Shown: in pieces, positions 56,883 through 64,000 of the stretch
How the letters are laid out: the number at the start of each line of letters is the position of its first letter
Position numbering within the stretch: position 1 is the first letter of the stretch
DNA from: FEN-680 sp036845225
Lineage (GTDB): Bacteria; Actinomycetota; Geothermincolia; Fen-727; Anoxymicrobiaceae
Length of the DNA: 64,000 nucleotides
Reading direction: 5' to 3'
Assembly: GCA_036845225.1 (NCBI GenBank)
Contig: DAIUEJ010000003.1
Location: forward strand, 40,514-104,513
Made by a program: the position numbers and the translations under genes
Notes under the pieces: model-generated
Seen by the model: only the letters and a program-made list of their open reading frames with translations
Told to the model about the DNA's origin: nothing
The model's database searches: none

Positions 56883-57533
56883 ATGGCCGAATCGTTCGAC
56901 GTCGTCCGCCACGAATATTTCGAAGCCAGGTGCGAAACAGCGGTCAAGGCGCTCGAGAAGAGGTGGTTTGACGCGCGCTGGTTCTCGAACACCGAACGGG
57001 CCGTCAAGGCGGTCATGGAAGTGATCCCCAAGGGCTCTCGCGTCGGGGCGGGCGGGTCAGTGACCCTGCGCGAGACCGGCCTGCTCGAGGCGCTGGACGG
57101 CCGGGGCGACCAGCTCGTCTACCACCAGCCGGACATGGAGTTCGAGGAGAGCATGGCCGTGCGCAAGGAAGCCATCACGTGCAAATACTTCCTCTGCTCG
57201 AGCAACGCGATCACCATGGACGGAGAGCTCGTCAACACGGACGGCATAGGCAACCGGGTGGCCGGGATGATGTTCGGACCCGAGACCGTGATAGTCCTCG
57301 CCGGAGCCAACAAGCTGGTCGAAGACCGCAACGAGGCGTTCAGCAGGATAAAGAACCTCGCGGCCCCTGCCAACGCCCGCAGGCTCGGGATGGACGTGCC
57401 GTGCGTGGCGCGGGGGCGCTGCGTCGATTGCAGGACTCCGATGAACATCTGCCGCGTGACGACCATCGTGAGCCTCAAGCCGATGTGGACAGACCTGAAG
57501 GTCTTCCTGGTGGCCGATTCCCTGGGCTTCTGA
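56883..57533 (+). CDS. stand-alone LUD domain protein (LutC/YkgG-like)
   Basis: This 216-residue protein is a single LUD (DUF162) domain. It has FDARWFSNTERAVKAVMEVIPKGSRVGAGGSVTLRETGLLEAL, then YFLCSSNAITMDGELVNTDGIGNRVAGMMFGPETVIVLAGANKLVED. A Cys cluster follows (VPCVARGRCVDCRTPMNIC) that could bind metal. LutC-type proteins act in lactate utilisation with LutA and LutB, but neither is present here, and stand-alone members such as this have no established role. I chose the ATG at 56883 (AGAAGGGG upstream); the longer open frame to 56535 is antisense to the zinc-ribbon gene. It is one of few plus-strand genes. Confidence 0.88.
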   Translation: MAESFDVVRHEYFEARCETAVKALEKRWFDARWFSNTERAVKAVMEVIPKGSRVGAGGSVTLRETGLLEALDGRGDQLVYHQPDMEFEESMAVRKEAITCKYFLCSSNAITMDGELVNTDGIGNRVAGMMFGPETVIVLAGANKLVEDRNEAFSRIKNLAAPANARRLGMDVPCVARGRCVDCRTPMNICRVTTIVSLKPMWTDLKVFLVADSLGF

Positions 57534-57610
57534 AAATGGGGGTCAGGCACCATCTACCTTTCCGTCTACCCCAAAAGTAGAAAAAACGTGCCTGGCACCG
57601 GTTTTACACT
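57534..57610. repeat. tail-to-tail pair of GGGGTCAGGC elements
   Basis: TGGGGGTCAGGCACC follows the LUD stop codon on the plus strand, and ACCGGTGCCAGGCACG follows the stop of the convergent TIM-barrel gene on the minus strand. The two copies face each other across about 40 nt and can pair with each other. Confidence 0.8.
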
Positions 57611-58624
57611 TCAGGCGCGGCGGTACCAGTCTATGAGGCGCGCGAATCGCGGGTAGACGTAGCGCGCCGCCACCAGCGCGTCGGCGACCTTCCTCGACCT
57701 CTCCGGCACCGCGGGTGTCGCCGCCCGGATCGCTTCGAACCAGGCTCTCGGCTCCGGGCGCGTCAGTATGCCCTCGAGGCTGTAGATGCTTACGTCGCGG
57801 ACACCGGCGGCGAGGGCTGCCTCCAGGCCGGTCCTCAAGTCACCCGGCGAGTCCAGCACCGGCTCGTCCTCGAGGACTCCTCCGCCCGTCAGCCCGAGTG
57901 AGACACCGGCCCTGCCCCCGAATTTCTCGCGAAGTCGCCTGCAGTTGTCGTAGACCAGCCAGTTCGCGTCCCGCATTGTGATGGCACCACCACTCATCCC
58001 TTCGAGCATGGACACGTAGAGCATCGGGCTTATGACGTCCCAGCCGATCCCGGAGGCGGGCGTCTCGCTCATGTCCTGGAGCAGTTCGGCATCGCCCTCC
58101 ATCTCCAGGCTCACCCAGGGGAGCACTGCCGTCAGCGTCCGGATACCCTGGTCCTGCACCTCGACGTTGAGCCCGGCGAGCCGCTCTTTCGCATTGTAAT
58201 AGCGCTCGCGGTCGAGGTTCTCGCGCGACGAGGAGACGACGTTGCGCAGCTTCTCGAAAGCGTTCGAGGCAGAGAGGACCTTGTGCATCTGCTGGATGGG
58301 CATCTCGAGGTCGAAGGCGAGCATGTCGGGCACCACATCGTTCTTGCCCGCCCACTCGAGCAGGTTCCTGACGGTGGACGAATACACCCCGGTGTTTCGC
58401 TCGCCTGGGAAGTACCCGTGCTCTTTTTCCATCAGCGGCCAGAAGGTGATCTCGAGGCCGGCCTCCTTGAGCTTGCGGAGGGCGTTCACGTTCTTGCGCG
58501 TGAGTGACACCGGGTACATCGCGATGGCTACCCCCGCCGCGAACTCCTGCAGCAGTGGGAGCGCCTTCTTCACTATCTCGGGTGGAGCGAGCGTCTCTTC
58601 CCAGAACCTCAGATCGAAATGCAT
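57611..58624 (-). CDS. orphan protein, probable TIM-barrel (glycoside-hydrolase-like)
   Basis: I do not recognise a named family. The 337-residue cytosolic protein (no signal peptide) begins MHFDLRFWEETLAPPEIVKKALP and shows alternating strand and helix blocks of a (beta/alpha)8 barrel. These include GVAIAMYPVSLTRKNVNALRKLKEAGLEITFWPLM, PDMLAFDLEMPIQQM, IGWDVISPMLYVSMLEG, AGVSLGLTGGG and GVRDVSIYSLEGIL. The strand-end LAFDLEMP (Asp and Glu) and the ISPMLY segment recall GH18-like barrels, where a DxE and a Met-Tyr strand line the active site. That is only a resemblance. The ATG at 58624 has GGAAGGA upstream. The gene is enclosed by palindromic repeats on both sides. Confidence 0.7.
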   Translation of the reverse strand: MHFDLRFWEETLAPPEIVKKALPLLQEFAAGVAIAMYPVSLTRKNVNALRKLKEAGLEITFWPLMEKEHGYFPGERNTGVYSSTVRNLLEWAGKNDVVPDMLAFDLEMPIQQMHKVLSASNAFEKLRNVVSSSRENLDRERYYNAKERLAGLNVEVQDQGIRTLTAVLPWVSLEMEGDAELLQDMSETPASGIGWDVISPMLYVSMLEGMSGGAITMRDANWLVYDNCRRLREKFGGRAGVSLGLTGGGVLEDEPVLDSPGDLRTGLEAALAAGVRDVSIYSLEGILTRPEPRAWFEAIRAATPAVPERSRKVADALVAARYVYPRFARLIDWYRRA

Positions 58625-58638
58625 CGTCGTCCTTCCGT

Positions 58639-58668
58639 GCAAGAAAAAGGTTTGACCCCTATTCTCCA
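58639..58668 (-). repeat. GGGGTCAAAC element, copy a (ftsY side)
   Basis: GCAAGAAAAAGGTTTGACCCCTATTC shares the family core (GGTTTGACCCC) but has a poor right arm. It lies in direct orientation with the copy at 58674-58710. Confidence 0.7.
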
Positions 58669-58673
58669 ACAAA

Positions 58674-58710
58674 AACGCAAGAAAGTGGTTTGACCCCTAT
58701 TTTGCGTTTT
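58674..58710 (-). repeat. GGGGTCAAAC palindrome, copy b, directly after the ftsY stop
   Basis: On the minus strand AACGCAA and TTGCGTT arms enclose the core, and a TTTTTG run follows. It begins right at the TAA of ftsY. As drawn it is a reasonable rho-independent terminator for smc-ftsY. Confidence 0.85.
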
Positions 58711-59868
58711 TTAGAACAGGGCGCGGGCGTATTCGTCCGGGTCGAAGGGCCTCAAGTCGGACATCCCCTCGCCCACCCCGATGTAAGCGACCGGGATGCT
58801 GAGCTCGTTGCCGATCGCGAGGACCACTCCGCCCTTCGCGCTGCCGTCCATCTTGGTGAGCGCGATGGAAGTAATATCCATCGCCTCTCCGAATACGCGT
58901 GCCTGGTTGACGGCGTTCTGCCCCGTCGTGGCGTCGACGACCAGTATCGCCTCGGGCGCGCCTTCGACCTGCCGCTCGGCGACCCGCCACATCTTGTTGA
59001 GCTCGTCCATCAGGTTCTTCTTGGTGTGAAGCCGCCCTGCGGTGTCGATGATGACCACGTCTATGCCACGCGCCTTCGCCGACTCGAGGGAGTCGAAGAC
59101 CACCGCCGCGGGATCCCCGCCCGACTTGTGCCGCACCACCGGCACTCCGACCCTGCGCGCCCACAGCTCCATCTGCTCGTCACCGGCGGCCCTGAACGTG
59201 TCCGCCGCACCGAAGAGGACTTTGTAGCCGTGCTCCTTGTAGAGGTTGCCGATCTTGGCGGCCGTGGTCGTCTTGCCGACGCCGTTCACTCCCACCATGA
59301 AGATCACGTGCGGCCTTGCCTCGGGCAATGGCGGGCGCTCGCCGAACCCGCGCAGCATGTCAGCGACTTCCTCCGCGAACGCATCCTTCAAGCCGTCCAT
59401 GTCCCTGATGCCCCCGGAGAGGATCCTGTCACGGGCCCCCTCGACGATCGCGGTCGCGCATGCGACACCGGCGTCGGCTGCGATCAGCGCTTCTTCGGCC
59501 TCCTGCCAGAACTCCGGGTCGATGGCCTTGCGGGTCGCGGCCCGCACGAAAGGACGGGAGAGCACGCGCCTCGAGCGGAACATGCCCCGTCGGACCTTCT
59601 GTTTCTCCTCGACCTCATCGCCGGCCGCTTCTTCCTCGGACGCCAGCTCCTCGTCGTCGACCAGCGCGAAGTCTCCCGTGATCTCGAGAGGGATCTCTTC
59701 GGGTTGCGGCTCGGGTTGGGGTTCAGGTGCGGGCTCGGGCCGTGGTTCAGGCTCGGGAGTCCCGGTCGCCTCGGGCTCGGCGCCTTCGGCTGCCTCTTCA
59801 TCAGGGTGGGTGGGCTCGCCTCTCTTGCGCTTCCTCGGTTCCTTCAGCCTTTTCTTTCCCTTGGCCAT
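58711..59868 (-). CDS. ftsY: signal recognition particle receptor FtsY
   Basis: FtsY receives the SRP-ribosome complex at the membrane. The 385-residue protein has a basic start (MAKGKKRLKEPRKRKRGE) and then a 70-residue Glu/Pro-rich A-like domain (PEPEPRPEPAPEPQPE). The N domain (FWQEAEEALIAADAGVACA) follows, and the G domain has VGVNGVGKTTTAAKIGNL, FGAADTFRAAGDEQMELWA, VIIDTAGRLHTKKNLMDEL and ALTKMDGSAKGGVVL, ending in VGVGEGMSDLRPFDPDEYARALF. The ATG at 59868 overlaps the smc stop by 1 nt, so smc and ftsY are one unit, as in many Gram-positive bacteria. Confidence 0.97.
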   Translation of the reverse strand: MAKGKKRLKEPRKRKRGEPTHPDEEAAEGAEPEATGTPEPEPRPEPAPEPQPEPQPEEIPLEITGDFALVDDEELASEEEAAGDEVEEKQKVRRGMFRSRRVLSRPFVRAATRKAIDPEFWQEAEEALIAADAGVACATAIVEGARDRILSGGIRDMDGLKDAFAEEVADMLRGFGERPPLPEARPHVIFMVGVNGVGKTTTAAKIGNLYKEHGYKVLFGAADTFRAAGDEQMELWARRVGVPVVRHKSGGDPAAVVFDSLESAKARGIDVVIIDTAGRLHTKKNLMDELNKMWRVAERQVEGAPEAILVVDATTGQNAVNQARVFGEAMDITSIALTKMDGSAKGGVVLAIGNELSIPVAYIGVGEGMSDLRPFDPDEYARALF

Positions 59869-62800
59869 CAGGAGGCCGCCTTCTCCTCCGCCACGTCAGA
59901 CACCTTCTGCGAGATGACCCGCGACATCCCGTCGTCGTGCATGGTGATGCCGTAGAGGATGTCGGCGATCTCCATCGAGCGCTTCTGGTGCGTGATAAGC
60001 ACGAGCTGTGACTCGCCCTTGAATTCTCTGACGAGGTCCAGGAACCTGTGCAGGTTCACGTCGTCGAGCGCGGCCTCGACCTCATCCAGGAAATAGAACG
60101 GACTCGGCCTGACCTTGAACAGCGCGAAGAAGAAAGCGAGCGCCGTCATGGAAGTCTCCCCGCCCGACAGCAGCGATATCCGCCGCAGCTTCTTGCCCTC
60201 GGGCTGGGCCATTATCTCGACCCCGGAGTTCAAGAGGTCATCGGGGTCGGTCAGTCGCAGCTCCGCGCTCCCGTTCTTGAAGAGCGTGGAGAAGATGTTC
60301 TTGAAGTGATAGTTGACGGCGCCCATTGTCTCGCTGAACTTCTCCTCTATCTCGCGGTCGACCTGCTTGACCACGCGCTTGAGTTGGCCGCGTGCCTGCT
60401 CGATGTCGTCCATCTGGGTCTTGAGGAAGTCGTAGCGCTGCTCGAGCGCCTCACGCTCGGTGATCGCCTCCGGGTTGACCGGGCCGACGTGCTCCAGCTC
60501 GCGCTGCAACTCCTCCACCCGCTGCTCGAGATCGGGGGTGGGCTCCTCTTCGGGGTGGTGCTTAAGCGCGAAGTCGAGCGGGACCTTGTGCTCGTCGACG
60601 ATGCGCTCCACGAGCTGCTCGACCCTGACTTTGAGTTCGGTGCGGGCCAGCTCCTCGTCGTGGATCTGGTCCCTCAACCGCTGGTGGTCCTCCTGCAGGG
60701 CCGACATCTCCTCGCGCAGCGCGCGCAGGCCCTCGGCAGCCTCTTTCTCTTTCAGTACGCCCTCGTCGAGGTCGCGGAGCGCCCGCTCTCTCCCCGTTTC
60801 AAGGCTCCGGACCAGCTTCTGGTGCAGGGTCACCATGCGGGCCAGGTCGTCCTCCGCGATCGCAGGGGCCGTCCCGATGGCGGCCGGCTTGCGCGCCCTC
60901 ATGTCGCGTTCATTGATCCGAGAGATCTCGAGCTGCCTCTCGAGGGAAGCGAGCTCGGAGGCGGCTTCTCGCAGCTCCTCCGCCGCGGTCCTCCGGTTCG
61001 CTTCGCACTCGGCGAGTCCGGCGGCCAGGCGGCCCTCCTCGGCCCTCATCTCTTCCGAACGGGCCGCGAGCTCTGCCGGGTCGGCGGCGGTGGCCTCCGG
61101 CTCTGAGGTCGCGGGCACCTCACCGGTCCAGCCCTCTACGTCGGCCCTCAACGCCTCGATCCAGGCGTCCAGTGAGGCCGAGCGCGAGCGGGCCGCTTCC
61201 GTGGAATCCCTGAGCGTAGAGTAAGACGCGCGCGCATCGAGCAGCTCGGCGCGGGCGGCCGCGATGTCGGAGGAAAGGCCACCTGCCTCCAGCTCCATGG
61301 CTTCAATCCGCTCGCGGGCTTGCGCGAGCGACTCTTCTAACAAGGCCCTGCGCCCCGCGGTCATCTCGACAACGGCGGGGTTGACCGAGGGGCTCCCACC
61401 CTTGACCATCGTGCCACCGGTTATCACGTCCCCGTCGGGAGACAGGAAGACCATCTCGGGGTGCTTCCCCGCAAGCTCGACCGCGGAGTCCAGGTCCGCC
61501 GCGAGATAGACCCCACCGAGAAGTGCGTCCAGGGCGTCGGAGAACCAGCTCGGAGCCTCGACTGCTTCGCGCGCCGCCCTCGCCCCTTCAACCATAGCCA
61601 ACGGACCGGCCGGGGCCGGCTCGGCGCCCGCGTGCTTGAAGAACAGCCCCTGCCCGAGGCCATTCTTCTTGAGGTGCTCGATCGCCGTCACTATGGTGCC
61701 CGTATCTCTCGCGATGAGGCCGAAGAGCCACGGCCCCAGGTAACTGTTTATCGCAGTCTCGTGGGCCTCTTCGATCTTGAGGCTCGACACCAGCATGCCC
61801 CCCAGGCCGCCGCCGGTCGGGTCGTTCTCTATCAGGGCGGCAGACGTGTTCGCCGGCCCCCAGGTCTCGGTCTCCAGCCGGGTCAGGACCTCGAGCGTCG
61901 CGACGAGCCCCGCCTGGCTTCCTTCCAGCTCTCGAAGCTGATAGAGAGCGGCGTCTCTTTGGGCATGAAGTGCCTCCACGCGCTCCTCGAGCTCCTGAAG
62001 CCCGGCCCTCGCGCGCTCTGCCTCCTCCGCCGCGGGGACTGTCTCGATGTCCAGACCCGCACGCTCGGCGGTCAGCTTCTCGAGGTGCGCTCTCTTGTTC
62101 GCTATGACGTCCTCGGGCACGCCAAGCTCCCGGCTCCTGTTCGCGCTCAGGACCTCGAGCCGGGCCTCTATGGTCGCCCGGTGCCTCGCGGTATCGTTGA
62201 GGTTGCGGTTCAGCTCGACCGCCTGCAGGCTCAGCTCGACGTCCTGCGACTGCAGGGCCGCCAGCATTTCAACGGCCGCCGCTCGCGCCTCTTCGAGCCT
62301 CTGGATCTCCGAGGCCAGCCTCGCGACCTCCGCCGGGTCCGCGGCCAACGAAGCGTCCTCTTCGTGAGAGCGCCTGGACTTCTCGTCCCAGAGCGGGAGC
62401 ATCGCTTTGAGCTGTTCGTGCAGGGAGACCAACCGGTAGAGCCCGTTGCGCATGCTCGCTTCGTTTACGCGCCACCCGCCCTGGAGCTTCTCGAGCGCCG
62501 AGGAACGCGCCCCTCTCTCAGCAACTCCCGAATCGAGCTCCTCGAGTCGCCGGGAGCGCTCCTCCTGTTTCTCCTGGTGCTCCTGCCACTCGCGGCGCAT
62601 GGCCCGGAGGCGCGCGACGTCGAGCCGCAGCTTCGCCTCGTTCATCTCGCGGACCAGGGTCGTGTACTGCTCCAGCCGTCCCGCCTGACGCTGCAGCGGC
62701 CTCAACTGGCGCCGCACCTCGCGGGCCACGTCATTCGTCCGGACGATCTCCTCGTCCATGCGCGCCAGCCGCCGCATCGCCTTCTCACGGCGCCTGCGGT

Positions 62801-63308
62801 ACTTGAGCAAGCCGCCCGCCTCTTCTATATAGTCGCGCCGCTCCTCGGGCCGGCACGAGAGCACGTCGTCGAGCTGCCCCTGGCTTATGACCGAGTTGAG
62901 GGTGCGGCCCACGCCGGCGTCCGAGAGCAGCTCCTGTATATCCAGCAGCCGGCAGGCGCTGTTGTTGAGGCGGTACTCGCTGTCCCCGCCGCGGACCACG
63001 TTGCGTGAGACGACGACCTCAGAATAGTCGAGCGGAAAATCCTGGTTGGAGTTGTCGAGCGTGAGGGTGACCTCCGCGAGGTTCACGGGCTTGAGGCTGG
63101 ACGACCCCGCGAAGATGACGTCCTCCATGCGATTGCCACGCAGCGAGGTCGGGCTCTGCTCGCCCAGGACCCACATAACGGCGTCAGCGATGTTGCTCTT
63201 TCCGGACCCGTTCGGGCCGACGATGATGGTCACGCCCGGCTCGAATTCGAGGACAGTTTTTCTAGCGAAGGACTTGAAACCCTTGATGGTCAACGACCTA
63301 AGAAACAA
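59868..63308 (-). CDS. smc: chromosome segregation protein SMC
   Basis: SMC is the ATPase of the bacterial condensin that organises chromosome arms with ScpA and ScpB. The 1146-residue protein has an N-terminal head (LFLRSLTIKGFKSFARKT, Walker A GPNGSGKSNI at 31-40) and a Q-loop region VISQGQLDDVL. Two long coiled coils surround a hinge at about 490-650 (GLGGMLVSSLKIEEAHETAINSYLGPWLFG). The C-terminal head has LLSGGETSMTALAFFFALFK (signature) and YFLDEVEAALDDVNL (Walker B). I chose the TTG at 63308: it matches the family start and has AGGGGGG 6 nt upstream, better than the ATG 21 nt earlier. ftsY follows directly. Confidence 0.97.
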   Translation of the reverse strand: MFLRSLTIKGFKSFARKTVLEFEPGVTIIVGPNGSGKSNIADAVMWVLGEQSPTSLRGNRMEDVIFAGSSSLKPVNLAEVTLTLDNSNQDFPLDYSEVVVSRNVVRGGDSEYRLNNSACRLLDIQELLSDAGVGRTLNSVISQGQLDDVLSCRPEERRDYIEEAGGLLKYRRRREKAMRRLARMDEEIVRTNDVAREVRRQLRPLQRQAGRLEQYTTLVREMNEAKLRLDVARLRAMRREWQEHQEKQEERSRRLEELDSGVAERGARSSALEKLQGGWRVNEASMRNGLYRLVSLHEQLKAMLPLWDEKSRRSHEEDASLAADPAEVARLASEIQRLEEARAAAVEMLAALQSQDVELSLQAVELNRNLNDTARHRATIEARLEVLSANRSRELGVPEDVIANKRAHLEKLTAERAGLDIETVPAAEEAERARAGLQELEERVEALHAQRDAALYQLRELEGSQAGLVATLEVLTRLETETWGPANTSAALIENDPTGGGLGGMLVSSLKIEEAHETAINSYLGPWLFGLIARDTGTIVTAIEHLKKNGLGQGLFFKHAGAEPAPAGPLAMVEGARAAREAVEAPSWFSDALDALLGGVYLAADLDSAVELAGKHPEMVFLSPDGDVITGGTMVKGGSPSVNPAVVEMTAGRRALLEESLAQARERIEAMELEAGGLSSDIAAARAELLDARASYSTLRDSTEAARSRSASLDAWIEALRADVEGWTGEVPATSEPEATAADPAELAARSEEMRAEEGRLAAGLAECEANRRTAAEELREAASELASLERQLEISRINERDMRARKPAAIGTAPAIAEDDLARMVTLHQKLVRSLETGRERALRDLDEGVLKEKEAAEGLRALREEMSALQEDHQRLRDQIHDEELARTELKVRVEQLVERIVDEHKVPLDFALKHHPEEEPTPDLEQRVEELQRELEHVGPVNPEAITEREALEQRYDFLKTQMDDIEQARGQLKRVVKQVDREIEEKFSETMGAVNYHFKNIFSTLFKNGSAELRLTDPDDLLNSGVEIMAQPEGKKLRRISLLSGGETSMTALAFFFALFKVRPSPFYFLDEVEAALDDVNLHRFLDLVREFKGESQLVLITHQKRSMEIADILYGITMHDDGMSRVISQKVSDVAEEKAAS

Positions 63309-63359
63309 GCTATCCCCCCTGAGGAACATCTAGAAAACCGGATAACTTCCACGATAGTT

Positions 63360-64000
63360 CTATGAAGGGCCTCCAATACCCTCCCACGCGATGGCGCCGG
63401 CGCCGATGAGGCCGGCGTCGCCGCCCAGGTTCGAGAGGGTTATGGTGGTGCCGGCGATGAGAGAGGGGATGCCGTTGGCCGCCACGACCTCGTTGAGCTC
63501 GTCCAGCAGGAGGTGCCCGGAGCGCGCCACGCCGCCGCCCAGGACGACCGTCTCCGGGTCGAACGCGTGAATGAGGTTGACCACACCGAGGCCGAGGTAA
63601 TACGCAACGCGCTTGAACGCTTCCAGCGCAGCGGGGTCTTTTTTCTCGGCGGCGGCGGACACCATCTCGCCGGTGAGCAGCTCGAGGTCCCCGCCGGTCA
63701 TCTCGAGGAGCAGCGAGCCCTTTTTCAGGCGCGCCAGTGCAGCGGCCTCGCGCTCGAGTGCCGTCCCCGAAGCCAGCGCTTCCAGGCATCCTTTGCGCCC
63801 GCATCCGCAAACAGGCCCGTTCGGGTCGACGGTCATGTGGCCGAGCTCGGCGGCCGTGCCCCTGTGCCCCCGGTACAGCCTGCCGCCCGCGAATATGCCG
63901 CCGCCGATGCCGGTTCCCAGCGTGAGGTAGATGAAGTCGTCGACGCCCTGACATCTGCCGGCGAAGTGCTCGCCCGCGGCCGCCGCGTTGGCGTCGTTGT
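63360..64000 (-). CDS. ROK family sugar kinase, 5' end cut by the window edge
   Basis: The visible 213 codons are the C-terminal two thirds of a ROK protein, probably a glucokinase. They start at NDANAAAAGEHFAG (substrate Asn-Asp) and contain YLTLGTGIGGGIFAGGRLYRG (phosphate loop). The ROK signature ELGHMTVDPNGPVCGCGRKGCLEALASG follows, with the zinc ligands His and three Cys, and then DPETVVLGGGVARSG. No DNA-binding domain can be seen because the N-terminus is outside the window. The stop is at 63360, 52 nt from the smc start. Confidence 0.92.
   Translation of the reverse strand, partial: NDANAAAAGEHFAGRCQGVDDFIYLTLGTGIGGGIFAGGRLYRGHRGTAAELGHMTVDPNGPVCGCGRKGCLEALASGTALEREAAALARLKKGSLLLEMTGGDLELLTGEMVSAAAEKKDPAALEAFKRVAYYLGLGVVNLIHAFDPETVVLGGGVARSGHLLLDELNEVVAANGIPSLIAGTTITLSNLGGDAGLIGAGAIAWEGIGGPS

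Noticed and set aside
61461..63008. 515-codon plus-strand open frame
   Set aside because: It is a shadow of smc, lacking any domain pattern; the smc coiled-coil codon pattern produces long open antisense frames.
1..64000. CRISPR array, prophage, IS transposase or defence island
   Set aside because: No direct-repeat array with regular spacers, no transposase or integrase other than the housekeeping XerC/D, and no restriction, toxin-antitoxin or defence-type genes were seen.
1..64000. tRNA or rRNA genes
   Set aside because: No GTTCRANNC-type T-arm with a matching acceptor stem, and no rRNA-like sequence, was noticed in the gaps. A tRNAscan or Infernal run would be decisive.

Overview
This is a high-GC bacterial chromosome segment, almost entirely coding, with nearly every gene on the minus strand. 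The gene set points to a deep-branching Actinomycetota-like organism (inference). It has a WhiG/FliA-type sigma factor, a PimA-like mannosyltransferase with a phosphatidylinositol-phosphate-synthase-like enzyme and a PatA-like acyltransferase, a bifunctional Rel, PdxS/PdxT, the MEP isoprenoid pathway, and frequent GTG and TTG starts. I see no phage, IS transposase, CRISPR array, rRNA or tRNA. No stretch of more than 300 bases lacks a gene.

Layout, as coordinates rise (transcription mostly runs the other way). 1-19.8 kb is one long co-directional block. From its promoter end it reads pdxS-pdxT-yebC-ruvC-ruvA-ruvB-queH-queA-tgt-yajC-secD-secF-rel-dtd-MBL hydrolase-hisS-aspS-DUF948-alaS. It covers vitamin B6, Holliday junction processing, queuosine, Sec accessory proteins, stringent response and tRNA charging. 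19.8-31.2 kb carries envelope and housekeeping genes: a DUF3048 lipoprotein, htpX-lemA, a LysE exporter, an inositol-phosphatase-like enzyme, a zinc-ribbon membrane protein, and a split phosphatidylinositol mannoside set (pimA / patA / PIP synthase). A plus-strand pair, a BcrC-like PAP2 protein and a degenerate alpha/beta hydrolase, lies inside that set. 31.2-42.4 kb reads xerC-sigma, then rpsB-tsf-pyrH-frr-cdsA-dxr-rseP-ispG-proS. 42.6-49.8 kb holds an M20 peptidase, comM-dprA, a lipoprotein, a GT-C-like membrane protein and a remnant of a secreted repeat protein. 50-64 kb is the smc-ftsY / ffh-rpsP-khpA-rimM-trmD-lepB-rplS-lepB-rnhB-yraN cluster, interrupted by a zinc-ribbon miniprotein, a LUD protein and a TIM-barrel-like orphan; a partial ROK kinase closes the window.

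The most unusual content is a set of small palindromic repeats. (1) About ten copies of a 25-45 nt palindrome with a GGGGTCAG(A/G)C-type core sit, in fixed orientation, directly on or a few bases after stop codons. One copy lies in frame inside queA. (2) A MITE-like family with 18-nt terminal inverted repeats (two copies of about 165 nt and one 40-nt derivative) has a terminal TAG that is the actual stop codon of ruvC, frr and ffh; one copy also appears to supply the ribosome-binding site of ruvA. (3) A CGCCGGCG palindrome occurs after rel, between yajC and secD, and inside the 3' end of comM. Other oddities are opposite-charge tails on SecF and YajC, catalytic residues missing from two adjacent envelope enzymes, and paired signal peptidase genes flanking rplS.
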